Below are positions 1 to 9,278 of a stretch of DNA of 64,000 bases, one piece after another. The position numbers and the translations under genes were made by a program. The stretch comes from Allocatelliglobosispora scoriae. GTDB lineage: Bacteria > Actinomycetota > Actinomycetes > Mycobacteriales > Micromonosporaceae. The stretch spans positions 1,674,001 through 1,738,000 of the forward strand of contig NZ_JACHMN010000003.1 in NCBI RefSeq assembly GCF_014204945.1, in the 5' to 3' direction. Each line of letters starts with the position of its first letter. Position 1 is the first letter of the stretch. The notes beneath the pieces were generated by a model. The model was not told the DNA's origin and searched no databases. It was given only the letters and a program-made list of their open reading frames with translations.

Positions 1-2
1 CG

Positions 3-3000
3 CTCGGGACGGGCAAGTTCGATCCGCGCAACGACAAGCTCGTCAAGGCATGGGGGCCGGGCACGGCACCGACCGACCCGGCGAAGCAGGACCCCTCGAC
101 CGACAACCGGTTCCTGACGACCTACCAGTACGACGCCACCACCGGTGACGAGACCATGGTCACGGATCCGCTGGGGCGCAAGGCTTCCATCGCGTACACG
201 GATGGGGTTGTGCTGGGCGAGGGGAGCGCGCTGCCGGCACCGGCGGGGTTGCCGCGGGTGGTGACCACCGCGGACGGGACCTCGAAGTCGATCTTCTACT
301 TCGACAACGGCGACCTGGCGCGCGAGGTCGAGCCCACGGGCAAGACCACGACCTACGTCTACGACCGGCTCGGCCGGGTGAAGACGCAGACGACCGTCAC
401 CGACACCTTCCCGCTCGGGCTGAGCACGACCTACGACTACGACAAGGCGTCGCGCGTCCTCTGGCAGCAGGATCCGCCGGTGGAGAACCGGGTCACCGGA
501 TCGGCCGCGACCCACACCGCGAAGACGACCTGGACCTACAACGCCAACGGGCTTCGCACCCAACAGCTCGTCGACGACATCTCCGGCGGGGACGCGGACC
601 GCACCCTGAGCAGCGAATACACCGGCGTGCTGCAGACGGCGTCGATCGATGCCAAGGGCAAGCGCACCACCTACACCTACGACGGGTTCGGCCGGGTGCT
701 CACCAAGACCGACCCGCTCGGCACGATCGAGAAGTTCACCTACGACGCGGTCGGCCAGGTCCTCAAGTCGGAGATCCTGAACTACACCGGCGACCCCAAC
801 AGCCCGCAGGCCGCCGCGCCGAAGACCGTCGAGACACGCGCCTATGACAGCGCCGGGCGGCTCACCTCGGTGACGAGGGCGGACAACACCGCGACGACCT
901 ACACCTACACCGACAACGGACTGCCGGCCAAGGTGACCCGCGTCGACGCGGCCAACCGCAACCCGTTCGTGCTGGAGGACAACTACTACGACCCCTCCGG
1001 GTTCCTGATCAAGAAGATCACGAACAACGGTGCCACCACGCGTACCTTCACGGTGGATTTCGCGGGGCGGCAGGTCTCGACGACGCTGGACCCGACCGGG
1101 TTGAAGCGGATCACGACCGAGGTGCTCAACCCCGACGACCAGCCCGTCTCCACCACGACGCTCGACGGCCTCGGCAACGTCGTCGGCTACGCCGAGTCGC
1201 TCTACGACTCGTCCGGCCGACAGATCGCGGCCACGACCTACCTCGGCGACAGGGCGACGACGCCGGTCGGCCGGTGGAAGCTCGACGAGCCGAGCGGCGC
1301 CACCCGGATCGCCGACTCCGTCGGCAACAGCCCCGGCAAGGTCGGCACGGGTGTCACCTTCTCCAGCGATCACGGCGGCTCGGCGGCCTTCGCCGCCACC
1401 GGCGAGAACCGCATCCAGACCCTGGCGCCCGTCGTCGACACCATGCGGTCCTACACCGTCTCCGCCTGGGTGAAGCGCGACGCCGCGAGCGGCAACGCGG
1501 TCGCGGTCTCCCAGGACGGCCCGGTGGCGAGCACCTTCCAGCTGGCCTACGGCGGCACCACCCTGAAGTGGCGGATGCACGTCTGCCCGGGCAGCGCGCT
1601 GCCCGGCTGCGCCGCGGCCGAATCCACCGCCAACGCGGCTCTCGGCACCTGGACCCACCTGACCGGTGTCTACGACGCCGTCGCCAAGACGGCCAGCCTC
1701 TATGTCAACGGCGCCTTCCAGTCCTCGGTGGCGATGACCAACGCGGGCGCCTCATCGGGCCCGCTCGCGATCGGCCGGGGTAAGTGGGCCGGTGCCGATG
1801 CCGACCTGCTCAACGGCCGGGTCGACGACGTCCAGCTCTATCAGAACGCCCTGACCGCGGGCCAGATCTCCGCGATCTACGCCGGGACGGCGCCCGCCGC
1901 CGACGCGACCGTGATCCGCACCTCGACCACGTACGACCAGGCCGGCTACATCACCTCGTCGACCGACTCCCGCGGCAACACCACCGACTACGTCCTGGAC
2001 GAGCTCGGGCACCAGGCGATCACGAAGACCCCCGAGGTGCTGACCGAGATCGGCGGCGGCACCCCGGTGCTGGCGCGGAACTTCTCCTACGTCGGCTACG
2101 ACACCTTCGGCGAGGTGGTCGAGACGAAGGACGCCCTCGGCAACCGGGTCGTGACGGAGTACGACGCGAACGGCCGGGTCCAGAAGATCAACCTGCCCAG
2201 CTACACCCGCCCCGACACCGGCGCGGTCCTCACCCCGTTCACGACGAAGTCCTATGACGACCTCGGTCGGATGACCTCCGAGACGAACACGCTCGGTCTC
2301 GCCACGACCTACGTCTACGACCAGTTCGGCCGGATCGTGAAGTCCGTCGCGCCGGCCAAGTCCGGCGGCTCGGCCGTGACGAAGGTGAAATACGACCTCG
2401 TCGGCAACACGACCCAGATGACCTCGCCGAAGGGCGGGATCACCGGCGCGACCTACGACCACCTGGGCCGGCAGGTCACGACATCGCAGCTGGTCAGCCA
2501 GGATGCCGGTGCGACATACACGACGACCAACGTCTACGGCTCGGCGGTCGCCGGTGACAGCGCGGCCGGCTTCGACATCGGTGCCTCCCTGCCCGGCGAG
2601 GGCGGCTGGATGCTCAAGTCCACGTCGCCCGGCGGGGTGGTGACCCGCTCGACCTACAACGCCGCGGGGCAGCTCGCCACCGCGACGGACGGCGGCGGCA
2701 ACGTCACCTCCTACCAGTACGCCCCCGCGGGCTACCCGTCGAAGACCACCGCGCCCGACCTCACCTACCAGGTGTTCACCCACGACCGGGCGGGCCGCCT
2801 GACGGCGACGGAGAACTTCAACCCGGCGAGCCCGACCCCGACCGTCGCGGTCTCCAAGGTCAGCAACGTCCTCGACGCGGCGGGCAACGTCGTCGCCGTC
2901 ACGGACGCGCTGCAGCACACCTCGACCTTCACCTACGACTCGACCAACCTGCTCACCAGCCAGGTCGAGCCGGTCGCCGCCGGCAACTCGATCACGAGCA

Positions 3001-6000
3001 CCTTCGGCTACGACGCCGCCGGCCGCCGCACCCGTTTCACCGACGGCCTGAACCACAACTTCCTCACCACCTACACCACGTGGGGGCTGCCGGAGTCGAC
3101 GATCGAGCCCGCGACGACTGCCTACCCCAACCTCGTCGACCGCACCCACACCGTCGCCTACAACGCCGCCGGGAAGGTGGCGAAGAGCATCGCGCCCGGC
3201 GGCGTCACGATCACCAACACCTATGACGACGGCGGCAACCTCACCACGCAGGTGGGTGCCGGTGCCGAGGCCGCCACCACGACCCGCAGCTTCGGCTGGG
3301 ACGAGGCGGGCCGGCTCGAGACCTTCACCGGTGCGGGCGCCGCGATCAACACGGTCACCTACGACGACCGCAACCTGCCGCGCTCGATCAGCGGTGGCGG
3401 CGCCGGTGACACGGCCTACACCTACTGGCCCGACGGGCAGGTCAAGGCCCGCACCGACGCGGCCGGGCAGACCGACTTCACCTACGACACGGCGGGCCGG
3501 CCCCGGACGGTCGCCAACACGCCCGCCGGTATCGCCCTCACCTACGACTACAACTCGCTCTCCGCCGTCAGCAAGATCACCTACGGCACGAACGGCAACT
3601 ACCGGTCCTTCGGCTACGACCTCGACCACCGGCTCGCGTCCGACACCCTCAAAACCTCGGCGGGTACGCAGATCGCGTCGATCGCGTACGTCCTGGACGC
3701 CAACGGCAACGAGACCTCGAAGACGACGACGGGCGTGGCGGGCGCCTCCAGCAACACCTACAGCTACGACTGGGCCAACCGCCTGACCTCGTGGCAGTCG
3801 ACGCCCGCCGGTGGCGGTACCACGACGACCACCACCTATCAGTACGACAAGGCCGGCAACCGCACCTACGTCAACGGCCGCCAGTTCGGCTACGACGAGC
3901 AGAACCGGCTGCTCCACTCGACGACGAGCACCTACACCTACACGCCGCGCGGCACCATGCGCACCACGTACGACGGCACCAACACCCTCCAGTCCAAGGC
4001 CGACGCCTTCGGACAGGTGAAGGAGCAGGGGTACGCGGGCGGCACCCAGACCTACACCTATGACGCGCTCGGCCGGGCCATCAAGACCGGGCACCTCTAC
4101 ACCGGTGTCGGCAACCAGCTCGCCGCGGACACGTCGTCGACCTACGTCCGGGGCGTCGGCGGGGAGGTGCTGTCGGCGAAGTCGGGGGCGCAGCCGTCGG
4201 CCTACGCCTGGACCGACCTGCACACCGACGTCGTCGCACAGTTCACCGCGACCGGGGCGGCGCTGACGGGCTCGCGTACCTTCGAGCCGCTCGGCAAGCA
4301 GACCGCTTCCGCCGGCACGATGGTCGGCAGTCTCGGCTTCCAGTCGGAGTGGACCGAGGCGACCACCGGCCGGGTCAACATGGCGGCGCGGTGGTACAAC
4401 ACCGACACCGGCCAGTTCGACACCCGCGACACCCAGTCCAACGACCCGAGCCCGGCGTCCGGCGACGCCAACCGCTACTCCTACGGCAACGGGAACCCGC
4501 TGGTCAACACGGACCCGACCGGTCACATGCGGATGTCCGAGGGCGGCGGCGCCGTCGCGGCCGCACCGGCTCCGAGCTACCCCTCCGAGCGCGATGTCAT
4601 CTTCTGCGAGACGCACCCCCGGGTACCCCGCTGCAAGGCGGTGCTCGAAGCGGACGGCAACCGGCCCCCGCCACCGCCGCCCGCGTGCCGGGAACACTGC
4701 GGGAAGACCTTCGTCTCGTCCGCACCCAACGACCTCGCCACCATCGCGGCCGAGATCGACAAGACGAAGGCCGCGCTGGAGGAGGCCTACAAGGCGGCGA
4801 ACAAGTCCTTCCTGGACATCCTGCTCGATGTCGGCGTCGGCTTCCTGCTGGACATGATCGGCTGGACCGACATCGTCGACTGCTTCACCAAGGGCGACCT
4901 GTGGGCCTGCGGCCAGATGATTCTCGGCATCATCCCGTGGGGCAAGGTCTTCAAGATGGGCAAGGCCATCCTGAAGGCTGTCGATACGGCGTTCTCGGCG
5001 TACAAGGCCTGGCGCAAGATGGTGAAGGCCGCCGAGGAGATCATCTCGCTGGGTCGCAGGGCGCTGGAGGTCCTGGAGAAGGCGCAGACCGCGATAGACG
5101 TGACCAACACCGCCAGCACGCTCGTCGGCGGTGGTCCGATCCTGCCGGACCTGCCGACGGCCGGTCTGCCGAGCCCGGGCAAGAAGGGCAAGGGCGGCAA
5201 GGGCGGCAGCGGCAGTAGCGGCGGCAACGGTGGTGGCGGCAAGCACGGTGACGGCAGCTCGCCGTCGCACGACAACCGCAACCAGGACGCGCCGACCGGC
5301 AGGGACAGCGACGGCGGCTCCGGCGGCCCCGCTCCGGACGCGGCACCGAGCAACAACTCGCGTTCGAGTTCGTCTGACGGCGGTAACGGCGGTTCCTGCA
5401 AGATACAGACGCACAGCTTCGATCCGGCGACGCCGGTGCTCATGGCCGATGGCTCCGTGAAGCCGATCGGCGAGGTAGAGGTTGGTGAGGAGGTCGCAGC
5501 GACCGACCCTGGGACAGGGGAGACCACTGCGCGTCAGGTGACGGCGCTGCACCGCAACGTCGACCTGGACCTGACCGACGTGACTGTGGGAACGGTGCGG
5601 GCGGACAACACCAAGCCTGACAAGGGCGGTCGGGACGAGAGCGCGGGTACGGTCCGCGGACCTCCTCCCATCACGCTGCAGACTACCGACCACCACCCCT
5701 TCTGGGACGCGACCGACGGCCGCTGGGTCGACGCCGCTGATCTGGAGGTCGGGCACGAGCTGACCGGGCCGACGGGGGAGCGGCTCACCGTCCTCGCGGT
5801 ACGCAGCTTTACCGGCGCCAAGGTCATGCGCGACCTCACGGTCGACACGATCCACACGTACTACGTGCTTGCCGGGGTCATACCGGTGCTGGTTCACAAT
5901 TGCGATGGCGAAGTTTATTGGGTGAACGAAAGCTCATCGAAGTCTGGCGCGGCAGCTCACTATGAATCTGGCGCGACTGGAGCGGGTGCTGTCAATCCGG

Positions 6001-6317
6001 TTACAGGGGTTCCGCAGGTCCCTGCGCTGGACTACGTGCTTCACACCGGAGAGGTGCGCTCCGTCAGATTTGATGGGTTTGATCAGGCTAAAGGCGAGCT
6101 GATCGATCGTAAGCACGGAGTGCACACGGGTAGCAAGACCCAAGACGCGGCCATGAGGCAGTCACTCGCCTTGGAACAGAACGGCTACACCGGTGCGTGG
6201 GAAGTGCCTAATAAGAAGAGTGTCAGGCAAGCTACAAGGATGATGGCAAAACTTAATATCACGAACATAACCGTCCGCCTCGTTCCCCATGTAACACCAG
6301 GAGTATGTACATGTTGA
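3..6317 (+). CDS. RHS/YD-repeat polymorphic toxin with LamG, Hint and nuclease-like tip (5' end outside window)
   Basis: The frame is open from the first bases, so the true start lies upstream; 156 is only the first ATG. YD repeats (many TYDxxGR-type motifs) run to about 1260 and again from about 1915 to 4200, interrupted by a LamG/concanavalin-like domain at 1264-1890. An RHS core ends near 4530 (YSYGNGNPLVNTDPTGH). A hydrophobic/coiled pretoxin segment (4810-5090) and a Gly/Ser linker follow. Next is a Hint autoprocessing domain (5409-5903) with HHPFW and a terminal VLVHNC. The last ~137 residues (5904-6314) form the toxic tip; FDGFD...LIDRK fits a PD-(D/E)xK nuclease of the Tox-REase type (inference). 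The tip is visibly AT-richer, with ATA, TTT and AAT codons, unlike the body. This suits a swappable toxin cassette. Surface or secreted, for contact-dependent competition. Confidence 0.9.
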   Translation, partial: LGTGKFDPRNDKLVKAWGPGTAPTDPAKQDPSTDNRFLTTYQYDATTGDETMVTDPLGRKASIAYTDGVVLGEGSALPAPAGLPRVVTTADGTSKSIFYFDNGDLAREVEPTGKTTTYVYDRLGRVKTQTTVTDTFPLGLSTTYDYDKASRVLWQQDPPVENRVTGSAATHTAKTTWTYNANGLRTQQLVDDISGGDADRTLSSEYTGVLQTASIDAKGKRTTYTYDGFGRVLTKTDPLGTIEKFTYDAVGQVLKSEILNYTGDPNSPQAAAPKTVETRAYDSAGRLTSVTRADNTATTYTYTDNGLPAKVTRVDAANRNPFVLEDNYYDPSGFLIKKITNNGATTRTFTVDFAGRQVSTTLDPTGLKRITTEVLNPDDQPVSTTTLDGLGNVVGYAESLYDSSGRQIAATTYLGDRATTPVGRWKLDEPSGATRIADSVGNSPGKVGTGVTFSSDHGGSAAFAATGENRIQTLAPVVDTMRSYTVSAWVKRDAASGNAVAVSQDGPVASTFQLAYGGTTLKWRMHVCPGSALPGCAAAESTANAALGTWTHLTGVYDAVAKTASLYVNGAFQSSVAMTNAGASSGPLAIGRGKWAGADADLLNGRVDDVQLYQNALTAGQISAIYAGTAPAADATVIRTSTTYDQAGYITSSTDSRGNTTDYVLDELGHQAITKTPEVLTEIGGGTPVLARNFSYVGYDTFGEVVETKDALGNRVVTEYDANGRVQKINLPSYTRPDTGAVLTPFTTKSYDDLGRMTSETNTLGLATTYVYDQFGRIVKSVAPAKSGGSAVTKVKYDLVGNTTQMTSPKGGITGATYDHLGRQVTTSQLVSQDAGATYTTTNVYGSAVAGDSAAGFDIGASLPGEGGWMLKSTSPGGVVTRSTYNAAGQLATATDGGGNVTSYQYAPAGYPSKTTAPDLTYQVFTHDRAGRLTATENFNPASPTPTVAVSKVSNVLDAAGNVVAVTDALQHTSTFTYDSTNLLTSQVEPVAAGNSITSTFGYDAAGRRTRFTDGLNHNFLTTYTTWGLPESTIEPATTAYPNLVDRTHTVAYNAAGKVAKSIAPGGVTITNTYDDGGNLTTQVGAGAEAATTTRSFGWDEAGRLETFTGAGAAINTVTYDDRNLPRSISGGGAGDTAYTYWPDGQVKARTDAAGQTDFTYDTAGRPRTVANTPAGIALTYDYNSLSAVSKITYGTNGNYRSFGYDLDHRLASDTLKTSAGTQIASIAYVLDANGNETSKTTTGVAGASSNTYSYDWANRLTSWQSTPAGGGTTTTTTYQYDKAGNRTYVNGRQFGYDEQNRLLHSTTSTYTYTPRGTMRTTYDGTNTLQSKADAFGQVKEQGYAGGTQTYTYDALGRAIKTGHLYTGVGNQLAADTSSTYVRGVGGEVLSAKSGAQPSAYAWTDLHTDVVAQFTATGAALTGSRTFEPLGKQTASAGTMVGSLGFQSEWTEATTGRVNMAARWYNTDTGQFDTRDTQSNDPSPASGDANRYSYGNGNPLVNTDPTGHMRMSEGGGAVAAAPAPSYPSERDVIFCETHPRVPRCKAVLEADGNRPPPPPPACREHCGKTFVSSAPNDLATIAAEIDKTKAALEEAYKAANKSFLDILLDVGVGFLLDMIGWTDIVDCFTKGDLWACGQMILGIIPWGKVFKMGKAILKAVDTAFSAYKAWRKMVKAAEEIISLGRRALEVLEKAQTAIDVTNTASTLVGGGPILPDLPTAGLPSPGKKGKGGKGGSGSSGGNGGGGKHGDGSSPSHDNRNQDAPTGRDSDGGSGGPAPDAAPSNNSRSSSSDGGNGGSCKIQTHSFDPATPVLMADGSVKPIGEVEVGEEVAATDPGTGETTARQVTALHRNVDLDLTDVTVGTVRADNTKPDKGGRDESAGTVRGPPPITLQTTDHHPFWDATDGRWVDAADLEVGHELTGPTGERLTVLAVRSFTGAKVMRDLTVDTIHTYYVLAGVIPVLVHNCDGEVYWVNESSSKSGAAAHYESGATGAGAVNPVTGVPQVPALDYVLHTGEVRSVRFDGFDQAKGELIDRKHGVHTGSKTQDAAMRQSLALEQNGYTGAWEVPNKKSVRQATRMMAKLNITNITVRLVPHVTPGVCTC

Positions 6318-6562
6318 CCGAGACGTTGGCACGAGCACTCGTAGATTTGATAGTGACTATCGACCTTAGCGACGATGATGAGATCTCGCCCGAAGCGGGG
6401 TCGGCGATCCTCGGTGATGTAGCTGCGGCGTTGAACAGCCTGTCTGCTAGTGACACGGATAGGCTGGTCAACATCATCGGGGAAATGGCTGCCGAGGAAG
6501 ATGATCCTGTTCGTAAGGAAACCATGATCGAGTTGCCGGAAACCCTCGGGCTGGTCGATTAG
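6311..6562 (+). CDS. Small acidic putative immunity protein
   Basis: 83 residues, strongly acidic (MLTETLARAL...SDDDEISPE...AAEEDDP), with no membrane segment or signal peptide. An ATG exists at 6305, but AGGAG at 6299-6303 lies only one base before it. The ATG at 6311 has a normal 7-base spacing, so that start is preferred; it overlaps the toxin stop codon by 7 bases. I recognise no named family. Position directly behind a polymorphic toxin tip, translational overlap, small size, acidity and low GC shared with the tip all indicate the cognate immunity protein that neutralises the nuclease in the producing cell. Function is inferred from context only. Confidence 0.7.
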   Translation: MLTETLARALVDLIVTIDLSDDDEISPEAGSAILGDVAAALNSLSASDTDRLVNIIGEMAAEEDDPVRKETMIELPETLGLVD

Positions 6563-6585
6563 CGCATCCGTACCCAGGCCATAGG

Positions 6586-6639
6586 GGAGATCTTGAGTGG
6601 TTTCCGCTGCTATAGCAGCGGAAACCACTCAAGATCTCC
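6586..6639. terminator. 54-bp perfect palindrome, bidirectional terminator
   Basis: The 27-base arms are perfectly self-complementary with no loop (centre GCTGCTATAGCAGC). It lies 23 bases after the immunity stop and 5 bases from the stop of the opposing permease gene, so it can end transcription from both sides. Confidence 0.85.
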
Positions 6640-6644
6640 ACGTG

Positions 6645-7526
6645 TCACTGCGCGACTATCGCTGAGGGGGTTCGGGTGGTTGCGGGTGATGCCAGGCCGA
6701 AGCAGAAACCGGCTGCCAGGATCATCAGCCACGCCCGGACGTCGAAGAACGGGCTGAACCCGAACTGATTCGCGTAGAACGGCAGGGTGGTGAGGTTGTC
6801 CCAGTACCACCCCGGATCTAGTCGCAGCTGGTCGTCGACCCGGAAGAGGATGGTGTTGCCCAGCAGCACCGGCGCGCTCAGCGCCAACGCGTGCACCCCG
6901 ACGGCACCCGCGCCCACCACGGCACCCGCATAGCGTGCTCCCCGGCGCCGCAGCACGGCGTACCCCCAGAGGAGCAGGGACATGCCCGCGGCCCAGACCG
7001 TCGGGGCGACGACCGCGACCAGGACGCGGTCCGGGGTGACCGCGCCCAGGGCCGTGAAGAGGCCGAGGTAGCCGGCGGTGAAACCGGCGGCGCAGAGCGG
7101 GACCGCGAGCAGCGCGCGACCGTCGAGCAGCCCGCGCGCACCGGCCCGGCGCCCCGCGACCACGGTGAGCGCGAGCAGGGCCAGCCCGGCGAACAGGGTG
7201 ACGATCTGGGTGAGGAAGGCGGCGTCGGAGCTGAGGCGGGGCAGGTCGCCGCGGATGAAGACATCGCGCTGGTGCGTGCTGAACCGCACCACGCCATAGG
7301 TGGCGAGGGCGAGTGCCAGCGCGACACCCGCGATCAGTCCCAGCGGGGTGGCGGCGCGGCGGAGGGGCATGGTGGTCATCGCGTGCTCGGTCCTCTCGGT
7401 CAGCGCGTGCCACGCCACGTTGAGCCCGTCACGGACGGGACGCGGCGACTCGCGCAGCAGGTGGGAGATCTCGTCGCCATAGCGTTCGCGGATGGCGCGG
7501 GGGTAGAGCGCGACCAGCGGGTTCAT
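6645..7526 (-). CDS. Six-TM membrane protein paired with a PadR regulator
   Basis: 293 residues. The N-terminus (MNPLVALYPRAIRERYGDEI) resembles the cytosolic prefix found on permease-like proteins encoded beside PadR regulators. About six hydrophobic helices follow, including LIAGVALALALATYG, VTLFAGLALLALTVV and MILAAGFCFGLA. The ATG at 7526 overlaps the PadR stop in an ATGA junction, so the two are translationally coupled; the longer open frame to 7877 is an artefact of the overlapping PadR gene. Likely a membrane sensor or transport-related protein controlled by its neighbour. Substrate unknown. Confidence 0.8.
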   Translation of the reverse strand: MNPLVALYPRAIRERYGDEISHLLRESPRPVRDGLNVAWHALTERTEHAMTTMPLRRAATPLGLIAGVALALALATYGVVRFSTHQRDVFIRGDLPRLSSDAAFLTQIVTLFAGLALLALTVVAGRRAGARGLLDGRALLAVPLCAAGFTAGYLGLFTALGAVTPDRVLVAVVAPTVWAAGMSLLLWGYAVLRRRGARYAGAVVGAGAVGVHALALSAPVLLGNTILFRVDDQLRLDPGWYWDNLTTLPFYANQFGFSPFFDVRAWLMILAAGFCFGLASPATTRTPSAIVAQ

Positions 7527-7837
7527 GAGGTCGCCAGCCGTCGCAGGCCGGTGGTGGACATCGCGCGCATCCGGGCCAGTTCGGCCTGGAGTGCCTCGCG
7601 TCCGGCGTCGGTGATGCCGTAGGGCTTGCGGCGGTCGGTCTCGGGGAGCGCCTCGATGAAGCCCTGCTCCTCGAGGCGTTTGATCGCGCCGTAGAGCGTG
7701 CCGGGGCCGGGGCGCTCGCCGCCGATGACCGCGATGTCGTCCTGCATGGCGTAGCCGTGCTTGGCCCCGCCGGCAAGGCTGATCAAGATGAGCAGGGCCG
7801 GTTCGGAGAACCGGCCGAAGCCCGGAAGTCCAGACAT
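7523..7837 (-). CDS. PadR-family transcriptional regulator
   Basis: 104 residues. Winged-helix PadR pattern: ALLILISLAGGAKHGYAM, then GPGTLYGAIKRLEEQGFIE and the Arg-rich wing RRKPYGITDAG, ending in a short dimerisation helix. ATG 7837 was chosen over TTG 7840 because AAGGAGG at 7844-7850 is correctly spaced for it. PadR proteins normally repress a neighbouring transporter or membrane protein gene. The coupled gene downstream and the inverted repeat just upstream fit an autoregulated two-gene operon. Confidence 0.9.
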   Translation of the reverse strand: MSGLPGFGRFSEPALLILISLAGGAKHGYAMQDDIAVIGGERPGPGTLYGAIKRLEEQGFIEALPETDRRKPYGITDAGREALQAELARMRAMSTTGLRRLATS

Positions 7838-7864
7838 CAAAAGCCTCCTTGCTACGTACGGCGA

Positions 7865-7883
7865 TACTACGCCTCACGTAGTA
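7865..7883. promoter_or_regulatory. Candidate PadR operator
   Basis: Perfect inverted repeat TACTACG-N5-CGTAGTA, 28 bases upstream of the padR start and just behind its Shine-Dalgarno. The position suits an autorepression site. The half-site differs from the ATGT/ACAT type best known for PadR, so this is inference. Confidence 0.5.
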
Positions 7884-7898
7884 GAAGCTGTCAACGCC

Positions 7899-9125
7899 TC
7901 AGCGGGCGTAGCTCATGGTGACGTTGAGTTCGATCGCGAGCTGCTGTGCTCGGCGGTGGCCGCGATGGCGGATCAGGATCCGGTTGAGGCGCCGCAGCTC
8001 ACCGTCGGTCGTCGCCGACTGCACGGCGGCGATGTCGGGCAGCAGCTCCTCCGCGATCACACAGGCGTGGTCGATCTCGCCGTTGAGCGCGTGCACGATG
8101 GAGCGGCGTACGCCGTAGCGCGCGCGGGTCCGCCGGGCCTGCACCGGGATGCGCGCGGTCTCCCGGTCGAAGATCTCCGCAGCGCGATGGAGTTTGCCCA
8201 GGTCGGAGAGGCACCAGCCGAAGGTCATGGTGAACGGGTCCGCCACGCTGCCCGGGCCGAGCTTGGCGACGGGGTCATCGGCCGAGCGGCTGTCGAGCAG
8301 CTTCTGCGCGTCCTCCAGCGCGCGCAGCGTGAGGTCGGCGTGCCCGGCGAGCGCGTGGCCCTGCGCGGCGCGCTGCAGGGCGAAGCTGCGCAGCCAGGGC
8401 GGTGCGGAATCGGTCCGGGCGGCCCGGGTGGCGAGCTCGACCACCGTGGCGGACTCGCGCTGGACGAGGGCGAACAGCGCCCGCCGGATCAGGGAGTGGG
8501 TGCCCATCACCGAGTCGCCGCCCGCGTGGGCCAGCTGGACCGCGCGGCGCGTCCACTGCAGAGCCTCCCGGTCGGCGCCGGACTCCTGCAGCATCCACCC
8601 GGCGAACTCGGCATAGCGTGCCGCGTGCCGGAACAGGGATCCGCGCTGCTCGGGATCGGCGCTGTGCGCGGCGCGGCTGAGCTTCTCGCACAGGTCGATG
8701 ACGGACGGCGTCACCACCTCGGCCGGGACGAGCTGGCTCAGCTCGCGCAGCTCGCCGAAGACCCGGGTGAACGCGGTCAGCGTGGCCGGGTCCGCGGGCA
8801 GCGCGAGTCGGCTCCGGGCGCGGGCCGCCCCGGGCGGCGCCACGTCGTCGAGCTCGGGCCAGTGCGCATCGGGACCGGTCGGGAGCGGCGGCACGACCGC
8901 CTCGTCGCGGCGCTCCGCGAGCGCGATGAGCTCGCCGTCGGCCTGCAGCTCGCCGTCGACGAGGCGGGCCAGGTCGGTGTGGGGTCTGCGGTCGCCGTTC
9001 TCGATGCGGCTGAGATAGCCCTTGCTGTAGTGCACGCGCGCGGCGAGGACGTCGAGCGAGAGCCCGGCTCGGTGCCGTCGGCGGCGCATCTCCGCGCCGA
9101 ACTGGGGTTGCAAGCCGTCGCTCAT
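7899..9125 (-). CDS. XRE-family helix-turn-helix regulator with helical repeat C-terminus
   Basis: 408 residues. N-terminal XRE HTH at about residues 8-65 (FGAEMRRRRHRAGLSLDVLA..., YSKGYLSRIENGDRRP). The rest is an Ala/Leu-rich all-helical TPR-like region without catalytic motifs. This layout is typical of the large actinobacterial regulators encoded beside metabolic or signalling genes. GAGGA lies about 8 bases before the ATG. It follows the FAD oxidoreductase on the same strand after a 153-base gap, so co-transcription is possible but unproven. Target genes and ligand unknown. Confidence 0.85.
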   Translation of the reverse strand: MSDGLQPQFGAEMRRRRHRAGLSLDVLAARVHYSKGYLSRIENGDRRPHTDLARLVDGELQADGELIALAERRDEAVVPPLPTGPDAHWPELDDVAPPGAARARSRLALPADPATLTAFTRVFGELRELSQLVPAEVVTPSVIDLCEKLSRAAHSADPEQRGSLFRHAARYAEFAGWMLQESGADREALQWTRRAVQLAHAGGDSVMGTHSLIRRALFALVQRESATVVELATRAARTDSAPPWLRSFALQRAAQGHALAGHADLTLRALEDAQKLLDSRSADDPVAKLGPGSVADPFTMTFGWCLSDLGKLHRAAEIFDRETARIPVQARRTRARYGVRRSIVHALNGEIDHACVIAEELLPDIAAVQSATTDGELRRLNRILIRHRGHRRAQQLAIELNVTMSYAR

Positions 9126-9278
9126 GGGATCAGTCCTCGGCTATCACGCGGCAACGCTGCCATGACGACGGCGTCGGAGCATCTCGCTACGCGATTCTAC
9201 CGGTCGACCGCCACACCGGGGCATGCCGAACGGGTGGCGGCACGTCCACCTGCGCTGGTCCGTGCGGGCGGCGGCGGG

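Noticed and set aside
1752-5897. 1381-codon open frame on the minus strand
   Set aside because: Shadow of the RHS/YD-repeat gene; no recognisable domains, repetitive Val/Arg/Asp composition.
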